A stretch of DNA of 64,000 nt from JBCCQH01 sp039024435. GTDB lineage: Bacteria; Bacteroidota; Bacteroidia; J057; JADKCL01. The notes under the pieces were generated by a model. It was given only the letters and a program-made list of their open reading frames with translations. It was not told the DNA's origin and did not search any database. The translations under genes were made by a program, and so were the position numbers. The stretch covers positions 62,001 through 126,000 of the forward strand of contig JBCCQH010000003.1 in the NCBI GenBank assembly GCA_039024435.1, given 5' to 3'. How positions within the stretch are numbered: position 1 is the stretch's first letter; every line of letters begins with the position of its first letter. Shown here piece by piece: positions 52,789 through 60,031 of this stretch.

Positions 52789-52811
52789 CCACCAACAATG
52801 ACTTTGTGCGA

Positions 52812-52836
52812 CGGGGCTGCAAAAGCCCCGCCATTT
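52812..52836 (+). terminator. Rho-independent terminator
   Basis: CGGGGCT (52812-52818) pairs with AGCCCCG (52824-52830) over a 5-nt loop, followed by CCATTTTC. Confidence 0.75.
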
Positions 52837-52861
52837 TCTTTCACTTTAAACCCCTTGCCCA

Positions 52862-53914
52862 ATGCCCACCTATCAACAAATCACCAGCAGCTTTTACCGA
52901 ACCGGCTCCGCCTTCGACGGGCCGGACCTTCGCACCTACGATAAAATCCTGATCGCCTTCTCCGGGGGCAAAGATTCCTGGGCCTCATGGCTTGCGGTAC
53001 TGGAACAGCTTGTGTCTATCGGCATGACCTGGACCGAAATCTCCCGCCGCGTGGAATTCTGGCATCACCTGATCGACGGGCGTGAAGGCTCAAAGCTGAT
53101 GGATTGGCCTTGTTCGGAGGACTACGCCCGAAAGTGCGCCCTTGCCTTTGGCATCCCTATTTTCTTTTCATGGAAAACCGGGGGCTTTGAGGGCGAAATG
53201 AACCGCGAAAACTCCCCGACCGCCCCGACGAAGTTTGAAACCCCGGAGGGCCACGTAGTTAAGGTCGGCGGGCAAGGCCGACCGGGGACGCGCCTCCAGT
53301 TTCCGCAAGTGTCGGCGAACCTTCAAACGCGCTGGTGTTCCAGCTACCTGAAAATCGACGTAATGGCTATTTCGATCCGCAACCAGTACAGGTTCAACAA
53401 CGCCCGGACGCTGGTAGTGACCGGCGAACGCGGAGAAGAAAGCAGCCAACGCGCCGGGTATGACATTTTCGAACCGCACCGCACCGACAAACGGGACAGC
53501 CTGAAGCTGCGCCGCCATGTTGATCATTGGAGGCCGGTGCTGGATTGGTTGGAACTGGAAGTGTGGGCCGTCCTTCAGGAGTATCGCATCCGGGTACATC
53601 CGGCCTACTACCTGGGATTTTCCCGCGTGTCTTGCCAAAAGTGCATTTTTGGAAACCGCGACGTGTGGGCGACCAATTACCAACTGGACCCGGAGGGCAT
53701 TGAAAAAATAGCTCGTGCGGAAGAACGGTTCGGAAAGACGATCAAGCGAAATACCAGCGTTCGGGAAATGATCGGGCGCGGAACGTCCTTCATGGCCGGG
53801 ACGCTGGAAGACCAGGAGGACGCAATGAGTGAAATCTACACCCGCAAGATATTCATGGATAAGTGGCGGCTACCGGCTGGTGCATTCAAGGGAGGTAGCT
53901 GTGGGCCTGTTTAG
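52862..53914 (+). CDS. PAPS-reductase/DndC-like adenine nucleotide alpha hydrolase
   Basis: 350 residues. The P-loop-like PP-motif SGGKDS at 34-39 is typical of the N-type ATP pyrophosphatase fold shared by PAPS reductases, DndC and others. LVVTGERGEESSQRAG and a late cluster with Cys (SCQKCIFGN) support this. The Cys pattern differs from sulfur-assimilation CysH, and no cys genes are near. Such proteins are frequent on phages and islands; some, such as DndC, act in DNA phosphorothioation. No other dnd gene is here, so the role is open. Confidence 0.82.
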   Translation: MPTYQQITSSFYRTGSAFDGPDLRTYDKILIAFSGGKDSWASWLAVLEQLVSIGMTWTEISRRVEFWHHLIDGREGSKLMDWPCSEDYARKCALAFGIPIFFSWKTGGFEGEMNRENSPTAPTKFETPEGHVVKVGGQGRPGTRLQFPQVSANLQTRWCSSYLKIDVMAISIRNQYRFNNARTLVVTGERGEESSQRAGYDIFEPHRTDKRDSLKLRRHVDHWRPVLDWLELEVWAVLQEYRIRVHPAYYLGFSRVSCQKCIFGNRDVWATNYQLDPEGIEKIARAEERFGKTIKRNTSVREMIGRGTSFMAGTLEDQEDAMSEIYTRKIFMDKWRLPAGAFKGGSCGPV

Positions 53915-53964
53915 ATCGGTTGTATAGGCGCTATCCGGCCCCACGTCTAGGGCTTTGTATTACA

Positions 53965-54006
53965 GGCGATTCTCAGGGCGTTAAATCGCGCTGGAATCGC
54001 CCTTTT
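53965..54006. terminator. Terminator-like hairpin between convergent genes
   Basis: GGCGATTC (53965-53972) pairs with GAATCGCC (53994-54001) across 21 nt, followed by CTTTTC. Its left part (GCGATTCTCAGGG) recurs near 59044. Confidence 0.55.
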
Positions 54007-54020
54007 CATTTCAACGCTTC

Positions 54021-54326
54021 TTAGTTCTCATTCAGCAGCACGTCCAGTTCCCCATCCTTCCAAAGCTGGTACAACTGTTTGCGTCTGGCATTGGCTACGG
54101 CAAGTCCGTAACGGTCATTCCACCAGGAGGGGCGAGTCTTGAAAAACAGCATCCAAGTGGCGTCCATCCGGGACTGTTCCAAACCCGGCATGTGGTCGTC
54201 GATAACGACCTGTGGGCAATCGTCGGGGGGAACCCAGAGTTCGGTTTCGGGGGAAAGCCCGAATTCCTTCTCCGGGTGTTCACCCTTAGAAGGACCGTTA
54301 TAATCGGTTTTATCCTGCATTTTCAT
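54021..54326 (-). CDS. Small hypothetical protein, 101 aa (reverse strand)
   Basis: Acidic and soluble, with WVPPDDCPQVVIDDHMPG and a Trp-rich WMLFFKTRPSWWNDRYG. One of the two reverse-strand genes of the element. Both are read leftward, towards the integrase. Unknown function. Confidence 0.55.
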   Translation of the reverse strand: MKMQDKTDYNGPSKGEHPEKEFGLSPETELWVPPDDCPQVVIDDHMPGLEQSRMDATWMLFFKTRPSWWNDRYGLAVANARRKQLYQLWKDGELDVLLNEN

Positions 54327-54567
54327 CTTACAAAAAGGATCACAATAATTATTCTCATGAAATGTTAGTGGTCTATTTGGTGTAGGAGCCTATGGTACCC
54401 TCACAAGGAATCGCTATCAACCAGGACGGGAATAGTGGCAAAATCGCCCACTACCGTGTTTTTCCATGAAATCATATAAATTTCCATGTATTCCCATCTT
54501 TTTTGATCTTTTTTTCATCTTCTCGTCATTAGTTTTTCATGTCCGGACGAGTTTCTTCATCCCCCTA

Positions 54568-54819
54568 CTATTCAAGGTCAATGCGTTGCTTGATCGCATT
54601 GGCCCGGACACCAAAGGCAAGGATCAGGTAGAACTCCGAGGTCATGTGCTTTTTATTGCCCCGGTTCAATCGGCCACCCATGATCCCAGCGTCAATGAGG
54701 TAAGATAAGTCTTTCACATCCCACCCGGCACGTTCCAGTACCCAATGCCCTTGGAAGTCATTGACAATTTGCATAGAACGGTCGGCATTCTCCAATTCAA
54801 AGTCTTTCTTGTGGTTCAT
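54568..54819 (-). CDS. Small hypothetical protein, 83 aa (reverse strand)
   Basis: Start at the ATG 54819; a longer reading begins with TTG. Sequence MNHKKDFELENADRSMQIVN. There is no clear DNA-binding motif. Possible regulator of the element by position only. Confidence 0.5.
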   Translation of the reverse strand: MNHKKDFELENADRSMQIVNDFQGHWVLERAGWDVKDLSYLIDAGIMGGRLNRGNKKHMTSEFYLILAFGVRANAIKQRIDLE

Positions 54820-55254
54820 TGGCAATTAGAAATCAGCGTTAAACAAATTCTACACCTATGGTTAGAATTCGGCACATCTATGTTTACCTAACGGGAAAAG
54901 ATGAATATTGTATGAATAGGCGAAAAATAATAATATCATTATCAATAATTTTAAGGGCTCACAAAGGTAAACTATTGATAGCTAAACGTATATATTGTGG
55001 ATAAAATTATACGATCAATCGAGCACAAAAAATCGACCAAATAGCGATAGGATTGGAGTTTTGTATAAAAAATTAGAACATACCATGCCGTTATTTACGT
55101 CATGTTATCGAACACAGCTTCCGGTTCCTATGGCCCGAAGAATCCGAAGAAAATGACGGAAAGCCGGAAAAACCGCTGAAACGGGACGGAATCGCCGGAA
55201 ATCGCTTTTTCCGATGTTGCCGACCCTCGTGCTTTGGGGCATAAGTCAACGCTT
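54820..55254. other. AT-rich control region with a perfect DnaA box; possible origin
   Basis: About 435 bp with no ORF, markedly more AT-rich than its surroundings, especially 54890-55030 (AATAATAATATCATTATCAAT and AATTATACGATCAATC). TGTGGATAA at 54996-55004 is the exact reverse complement of the DnaA box TTATCCACA. GGTTAGAATTC at 54860-54870 repeats the motif beside the integrase. The region lies between the reverse-strand genes and the HTH gene at 55255, so it should also hold divergent promoters. Confidence 0.55.
54996..55004 (-). promoter_or_regulatory. DnaA box TTATCCACA
   Basis: Exact match to the strong DnaA box on the minus strand, in an AT-rich stretch. I found only one exact copy. 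Confidence 0.55.
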
Positions 55255-55590
55255 ATGCCCATGACACTCCAGGATTTACAACAGATAGCTACTAAGAGCG
55301 ACCTGCTCCAGCTTAAAGCCGAGATCGGCGAAATGCTGGACGAACTTCGGACGCTGGTAGCGGTGACCCAAGCCTCCGGGCCGGTCCCGACAAAGAAGCC
55401 GTTCTATTCCCCCAAGGAATTCGGCGCGCTGATCGGCGTAAGCCGCCAGACGGTCATGCGTTGGGCGCAAGACGGTACGATCAAGGCCGTGCAAAAGGGC
55501 GGTAAGCGTTGCCTGTGGCTAGTCCCGCATAGCGAACTGGAACGGCTCCAGGAAGAAGCCGACGATCTGGAACCCCAAATTCTGAACTGA
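55255..55590 (+). CDS. HTH (excisionase/MerR-like) DNA-binding protein
   Basis: 111 residues from the ATG at 55255; a second ATG at 55261 is as good. The end carries a winged-helix/MerR-like HTH (FYSPKEFGALIGVSRQTVMR then WAQDGTIKAV), as in Bacteroidota excisionases. The N-terminal half is a coiled coil (LLQLKAEIGEMLDELRTL). It may be the excisionase or a regulator of the element. Its stop overlaps the next start (TGATG). Confidence 0.78.
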   Translation: MPMTLQDLQQIATKSDLLQLKAEIGEMLDELRTLVAVTQASGPVPTKKPFYSPKEFGALIGVSRQTVMRWAQDGTIKAVQKGGKRCLWLVPHSELERLQEEADDLEPQILN

Positions 55591-56999
55591 TGGAGACGGT
55601 CAACTACCTGGAAAGTTGGGATGCAGCCGCGCAGTACGTGCGCGAATACAACGAGGGGCTTGTGGTCGGGCTTACCAAAGACCTCAAACCCCGCTACGAC
55701 CTCAAACGCAAGCTGCGTACCGAACACGTCACTCTGCTCCGGCTTATGATCCGGCTTTATTCGGTCCAGCTTCGCGAATGTGACGTGCAGCTACTCGCGA
55801 TCCGGGGTAAGCTGCCCCCCTTCGAAACCAATTCCGTGTCGCTTGGAAAGGTGCTGGACCTGAACCCGCGCACGATCCGGCTTCACATTGCCCGGCTGAT
55901 GGATTCGCGGGTAATTACCGAAAAGCAGAGCCGTGGCCGCAAGCACAACTATAAACTGACGTTCCACGCGGACGTGTTACGGCTGTCCAGGGGCATGTTT
56001 CGCAAGCAAGACCTGGACCGGATCGAGCGCCAACTCCAAGACGCTGAACGTGAAGATATTGAGAATGAAATCCGACAAGGTTTGCCGGTATTTGTTGCCA
56101 GCAAATCCAATAAGAAGAATAATCTGGTTGGTGGAGAAACAAAGGAACCCGCAAGGCCCGTGCGCATTGATTTGACCGGCAACCCGTTTTCCGGCAACCC
56201 CGCAAACCAGGAACCCAGCGACCAGGCGGATGAATTTTCCGGCAACACCACAAAGCAGAACCCTTCGGAACTACCGGCTGTTTTTTCCGGCAACACCGGG
56301 GGCGGCAGAGTGGCCAAAGAAACCGTAAAGCAGGAAGGGGCCGGGCAACATCCCGCGACCGTTCGGGAACCGGCCCCTCTCCCTGTTCCTGACCCTGCTG
56401 TTTGCTCAAATCCGGGCGGCGACCCTGGAAGCGTCCAGGTCGCCGCGCTGGATTGGCGCGAATTTGAGGACTACTATCTCAAACTGCTTTCTCTGATCCA
56501 GACGACGCTTTACCCACGGCTGGACTATCTGGCAGAATCGCAGGTGGCGGCGATTCACCGCTATTTCGCCCTGAAATTCGCCCAGACCCCGAAAGACCGC
56601 TGGTACTGGATTTATTCCGAGTTCCGCCTTCGCGTCCAGCTTGTGCAGGACTACGTGAATCGCAAGCCGGGCCGCTTCGTGCCGGTCCCCTCGGTCTACT
56701 TCGACGAAGAAAACCCGACCGGCTTCGAAGGGACCGCCCGGTGGTACGACCGTATGGGCAAATCGACCAATAAGCGGGAAATGTACGCCAAACGCTACAA
56801 GACCGTCATGCGGACGTGGGACGGATTTTGCCAAACGCTGATGCACCACCTGGAGGAACCCAACTGGACGAACTACCGCGAAGGCCACGCCCGCATCAAG
56901 CGCGACTATCCCGGCCTCCTCCAGGTATACGACTACGTTGTGCTTGCCAACCTCACCGGGGGCCGCATGGCCCACCACGAATCCACCAATCAAGCCTAA
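55590..56999 (+). CDS. Winged-HTH protein, possible replication initiator
   Basis: 469 residues. Residues ~40-130 look like a winged HTH (SVSLGKVLDLNPRTIRLHIA, then DSRVITEKQSRGRKHNYKL). A Pro/Gln-rich linker follows with three FSGN(P/T) repeats near 195-235. A C-terminal helical domain (~285-460; YYLKLLSLIQTTLYPRLDYL) ends the protein. The gene is translationally coupled to the HTH gene and next to the DnaA-box region, so a Rep-like role is possible. No Rep catalytic motif is visible. Confidence 0.6.
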   Translation: METVNYLESWDAAAQYVREYNEGLVVGLTKDLKPRYDLKRKLRTEHVTLLRLMIRLYSVQLRECDVQLLAIRGKLPPFETNSVSLGKVLDLNPRTIRLHIARLMDSRVITEKQSRGRKHNYKLTFHADVLRLSRGMFRKQDLDRIERQLQDAEREDIENEIRQGLPVFVASKSNKKNNLVGGETKEPARPVRIDLTGNPFSGNPANQEPSDQADEFSGNTTKQNPSELPAVFSGNTGGGRVAKETVKQEGAGQHPATVREPAPLPVPDPAVCSNPGGDPGSVQVAALDWREFEDYYLKLLSLIQTTLYPRLDYLAESQVAAIHRYFALKFAQTPKDRWYWIYSEFRLRVQLVQDYVNRKPGRFVPVPSVYFDEENPTGFEGTARWYDRMGKSTNKREMYAKRYKTVMRTWDGFCQTLMHHLEEPNWTNYREGHARIKRDYPGLLQVYDYVVLANLTGGRMAHHESTNQA

Positions 57000-57002
57000 A
57001 AC

Positions 57003-57275
57003 ATGGGACGCAAATTCATATCGCCCGACAAAGCGGCTTTCAAGCTGTGGGTGTCCTTCAAGGACGGCGGCAAGGCGAATCTGGCAAGCCGCGATTGGAA
57101 GGGAAAGAAATACGTTCCGTGGGAGGGGCTGCTGATGCTGGAACGCTATGTAATGAACAAGTCCGACCGCATCAAAACCGCTGTGATCTACGACAAACGC
57201 GGTGGCCGTGACTACGTGTGCCGCAAGTATTCGGGCGGCTCCTGGACGGTCTGGACGGACGTTGATTTCACCTAA
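57003..57275 (+). CDS. Small hypothetical protein, 90 aa
   Basis: Basic, with beta-strand pattern (FKLWVSFKDGGKANLASRDW) and a Trp-rich end. 3 bp after the previous stop. No family recognised. Confidence 0.6.
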   Translation: MGRKFISPDKAAFKLWVSFKDGGKANLASRDWKGKKYVPWEGLLMLERYVMNKSDRIKTAVIYDKRGGRDYVCRKYSGGSWTVWTDVDFT

Positions 57276-57291
57276 CTAACCTGATACAACC

Positions 57292-57600
57292 ATGAGCGGA
57301 TTACTCGACAGCTATGCAAGACTGCACAAATTCAAACAGGGCCACGGCCTCAACCGTGGCGTACCGGAAAAAGCATCGGCCTACGTGCTGGAGGCCCGGC
57401 TGCTGCGCATCCTGGAATCGGGGATTTCGCGGGACAATATCCGGGCGGTCGCCGCCGATTGCGGAATGACCAAACACCAGTTGGAAGACCTGACCGAAGC
57501 CAAAGTGTACCGCCTGGGCCTTTCGGCCTTGCGCGGTACGCTTTCGGCCTACCAAAGCGGCGGCATCGTCGCGGCGATTCAATACCTCGAAAATGCTTAA
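57292..57600 (+). CDS. Small hypothetical protein, 102 aa
   Basis: Helical with a possible HTH-like segment (NIRAVAADCGMTKHQLEDLT). 16 bp after the previous stop, preceded by CTGATACAACC, a leader sequence that recurs before the 63046 gene. Function unknown. Confidence 0.6.
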   Translation: MSGLLDSYARLHKFKQGHGLNRGVPEKASAYVLEARLLRILESGISRDNIRAVAADCGMTKHQLEDLTEAKVYRLGLSALRGTLSAYQSGGIVAAIQYLENA

Positions 57601-57611
57601 TCAACAATACC

Positions 57612-57830
57612 ATGCTTGAAAATTCCTTCCTCACCTACGACCAGCTTGCCGAACGCTTGCCGGAACTTCGCGCCCTGAACTGGTCGGCCTTGACGCTGGA
57701 ATCCTTCCACCGTGCGCGGCTGATCCTGGCAATGCCGAACCGGAGCGGCTCCGGGATGCGCTTTCACATCGGGGACGTGCTGATGCTTGCCGGTCAAGCC
57801 ACCCGTAACGCCGACCTGATCCGGGTGTGA
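57612..57830 (+). CDS. Small hypothetical protein, 72 aa
   Basis: ATG at 57612. Helical sequence without signal or motif (TYDQLAERLPELRALNW). Part of the tight small-gene run. Confidence 0.55.
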   Translation: MLENSFLTYDQLAERLPELRALNWSALTLESFHRARLILAMPNRSGSGMRFHIGDVLMLAGQATRNADLIRV

Positions 57831-57832
57831 CC

Positions 57833-58135
57833 ATGAAGAAACCCCTCTTGCTTTATTCGAACTGGCTACCCGGCAAGCTGCGTGGCATGTGCTTTCCCCC
57901 TTTCGTGGTGATCCATCTGGACCAGCACGGGAAGGATTGGTGCAAGCGTCACGAACTGGCTCATTGGGTGCAGTACCGCCGCCGTGGATGGCTCGGCTAC
58001 GTGTTAGGCTATTTCTTTCGCTGGCTGTGGTACGGCTATGACCGACACCCCTGGGAACTGGAAGCACGGCGGCGCGGATGGCGACCCCGACAACGCCCCG
58101 GCTCCCGCCGCCCTGGACCAACCACCAAACGCTGA
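57833..58135 (+). CDS. Small zincin-like protein with HELAH motif
   Basis: 100 residues. HELAHW lies near residue 43 (KRHELAHWVQYRRRG) and is followed by a hydrophobic patch (WLGYVLGYFFRWLWYG) and HPWELEARRRG. This HExxH plus downstream Glu pattern suits a minimal metallopeptidase. The tail is very basic. Comparable phage-encoded small proteins exist; substrate unknown. Confidence 0.6.
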   Translation: MKKPLLLYSNWLPGKLRGMCFPPFVVIHLDQHGKDWCKRHELAHWVQYRRRGWLGYVLGYFFRWLWYGYDRHPWELEARRRGWRPRQRPGSRRPGPTTKR

Positions 58136-58139
58136 ACAC

Positions 58140-58469
58140 ATGCAAGCCTATCAACGATTTTTCGCAATGCTCACACCCAGCCACACCGTCGAAATCATCG
58201 GCGGGGCCGGGCAATGTGTCACCCTCAACGAACTTCACCCCGAACTGCTGGTAAGCTTGGACGGTAACGTGCGGATCGTGCGCGGCCTGGATGATTGCGC
58301 CCCCGGCCTCCCGGTCGTTCAGGTCGTGGTGCGAACCGGCCCGGAGGACTTCCCCGGAACCCTTCGCCACGGACAGACCACGGCGGACTATCTGGAAATG
58401 CTCTGCTGTACCGCCCTGCTCAACGCCGAACGCATCACCTTTTTGCCCTTCGTTCCACATCCAAACTGA
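58140..58469 (+). CDS. Hypothetical protein, 109 aa
   Basis: Chosen from the ATG at 58140, 4 bp after the previous stop; a longer start at 58038 would overlap the HELAH gene by 98 bp. Beta-rich (HTVEIIGGAGQCVTLNEL). No family recognised. Confidence 0.55.
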   Translation: MQAYQRFFAMLTPSHTVEIIGGAGQCVTLNELHPELLVSLDGNVRIVRGLDDCAPGLPVVQVVVRTGPEDFPGTLRHGQTTADYLEMLCCTALLNAERITFLPFVPHPN

Positions 58470-58475
58470 ATTCTC

Positions 58476-58694
58476 ATGCAGAAAGACAAGTACCTCGTTT
58501 GCCAGACCTGCAAAAAAGCCCTTTGCCTGGGAGGGCTACCGCATTCGAACGTGATCCTGCTGTTCCTTTTCGACCACCAGAACCACGCCCTTACCTACGT
58601 CCCGGAGGACCACCTCGCCGTGCAGGGCTGTGACGTGTTTCTGGAGTACATCTTCCACGACCCGAAACCCGCATTCCACGTTCTGGCGCAATGA
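58476..58694 (+). CDS. Small CxxC protein, 72 aa
   Basis: YLVCQTCKKALCLGG gives two close Cys (CxxC) and another Cys, a possible metal site. The rest is hydrophobic-aromatic. Its stop overlaps the next gene. Confidence 0.55.
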   Translation: MQKDKYLVCQTCKKALCLGGLPHSNVILLFLFDHQNHALTYVPEDHLAVQGCDVFLEYIFHDPKPAFHVLAQ

Positions 58695-58975
58695 ACAGGG
58701 GCAAGGCATATCTTTCGCCGGAAGACCTTGCGCGGCTGATGGGAACCGATTCGATGAATACAGCCTATAAGCACCACAAGACCATCCGGGAAGCACTCAA
58801 ACGGTGTCGTAACCAACGGCGCGGCGGCTGTGCGGACAAATGCCAATGCCCGCCTAAGCGCAACCTGACAATACTGGAGTATTGCCGGTACGTCGATGAC
58901 GATTTCGAGCACGTGTATTTCCTTCTCCGGGGGGAAATGCCCGACTATCCGCCCTCAAACAAGAATTCCCGTTAA
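58691..58975 (+). CDS. Small protein with HTH-like start, 94 aa
   Basis: Residues ~8-38 (LSPEDLARLMGTDSMNTAYK) resemble an HTH. A Cys-rich middle (RCRNQRRGGCADKCQCPPK) suggests zinc binding. Overlaps the previous gene by 4 bp. Last gene before a terminator. Confidence 0.55.
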   Translation: MNRGKAYLSPEDLARLMGTDSMNTAYKHHKTIREALKRCRNQRRGGCADKCQCPPKRNLTILEYCRYVDDDFEHVYFLLRGEMPDYPPSNKNSR

Positions 58976-59013
58976 GTCAAGGGTAGGCTTAATGGTCCAT
59001 ACGTCGCGTGAAG

Positions 59014-59037
59014 CAGCCCGGAGTACGGGCTGTTTCC
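59014..59037 (+). terminator. Rho-independent terminator
   Basis: CAGCCCG (59014-59020) pairs with CGGGCTG (59026-59032) over 5 nt, followed by TTTCC. Ends the small-gene run. Confidence 0.7.
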
Positions 59038-59070
59038 ATTTGCGCGATTCTCAGGGGCTTAACCCGGCCC

Positions 59071-59115
59071 CCCATAGTAGAAATTTTGGTGGATTTTTCC
59101 CATAGTGGAGATTTT
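59071..59115. repeat. Direct repeats CCCATAGTRGARATTTT
   Basis: 17-mers at 59071-59087 and 59099-59115, 28 bp apart, 15 of 17 identical. They lie upstream of the structural-looking module and may be regulator sites for it. Confidence 0.5.
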
Positions 59116-59236
59116 AGCCGTCTACCTTTAATCACCCTCAATTACATCGGTGTTTTGCCGCTGGTGGGTATTTCGCCGCGAAAGTCCTTCCTCCTTATCA
59201 AGTTGCGGTCATACTAACTAACCAACCCGACCTCCA

Positions 59237-59500
59237 GTGAGCGCAACCGACCTGCTACTAACCATAAACAGCCTACTGCTCGGCCTGATCTCGATCCTGT
59301 TCGTGATTATCGGCTTCTTTCTAAAGGACTTGCACAAGCAATTCAAGACCCTGGTGGACCGTGTGAACAACCTCTACACGCAACTGTCCAGGGAGGCAAC
59401 CCAAGGCAAGCACCACCGCGAAGTCCACGGAAAGGAAATCGCCGAAATCAAGGATCGAATCAGGCGGCTGGAGGATTGGCGGCTCGACCAAACAGACTAA
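59237..59500 (+). CDS. Single-pass membrane protein with coiled coil
   Basis: 87 residues from a GTG. A hydrophobic helix (~9-28, SLLLGLISILFVIIGFFL) is followed by a coiled coil (HKQFKTLVDRVNNLYTQLS and on). Resembles phage-type anchored coiled coils. First gene of the membrane-rich module. Confidence 0.65.
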   Translation: MSATDLLLTINSLLLGLISILFVIIGFFLKDLHKQFKTLVDRVNNLYTQLSREATQGKHHREVHGKEIAEIKDRIRRLEDWRLDQTD

Positions 59501-59506
59501 CCGACT

Positions 59507-60031
59507 ATGCCAATTAAACCCAAGTATTTCCTATACGGCGCGGGTGCGCTGATCGTGGCAGGGGTGATTTACGGCGTGTCCCGGACGGTCCACACCGGCA
59601 ACAACCTCGACGTGAAGCTGATCCCCAGAATCAAGCGCTGGGGCTTCGACACCGTGGACGTGGAACTGGACGCATGGCTCAAAAACCCAACGGGCGGCTC
59701 CATCGAGGTTCACGACCTCCAGGTAGGACTTTACCACAACGACCCCAAACGCAAAAACCCGATAACCGCACCGCTGAAAGTACCCGGCACGGTCACAATC
59801 CCGGCCAAATTCGAAGGGCCGTTAAGTCACCCGGACGTGTACGGGCGCAAGCTGCTCATTTCCCCGCGCTACGCCGAAGTGCTGGCAATCGCCGGTCCCG
59901 TGGTCAATGCCTGGGTAGGCAACGGCCCGGCCACGGCAATCGACGTGGTGGCCCCGATGGAAGTGGAAAGCCCGACGATGCTTCGCGTCCCGTTCACCTT
60001 TGAAACCCAAATCCCCATAGGGAAAGCCTGA
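59507..60031 (+). CDS. Membrane-anchored LEA14/WHy-like beta protein
   Basis: 174 residues. An N-terminal helix (~7-24, YFLYGAGALIVAGVIYGV) is followed by a beta-sandwich-like domain (VDVELDAWLKNPTGGSIEVH ... GTVTIPAKFEGPL) that resembles LEA14/WHy folds. Its stop overlaps the next start by 1 bp. Could be a surface or virion membrane protein. Confidence 0.6.
   Translation: MPIKPKYFLYGAGALIVAGVIYGVSRTVHTGNNLDVKLIPRIKRWGFDTVDVELDAWLKNPTGGSIEVHDLQVGLYHNDPKRKNPITAPLKVPGTVTIPAKFEGPLSHPDVYGRKLLISPRYAEVLAIAGPVVNAWVGNGPATAIDVVAPMEVESPTMLRVPFTFETQIPIGKA

Noticed and set aside
52862..53914. Complete Dnd phosphorothioation system
   Set aside because: Only a DndC/PAPS-reductase-like protein is seen; no dndB, dndD, dndE or dpt genes are in the window.
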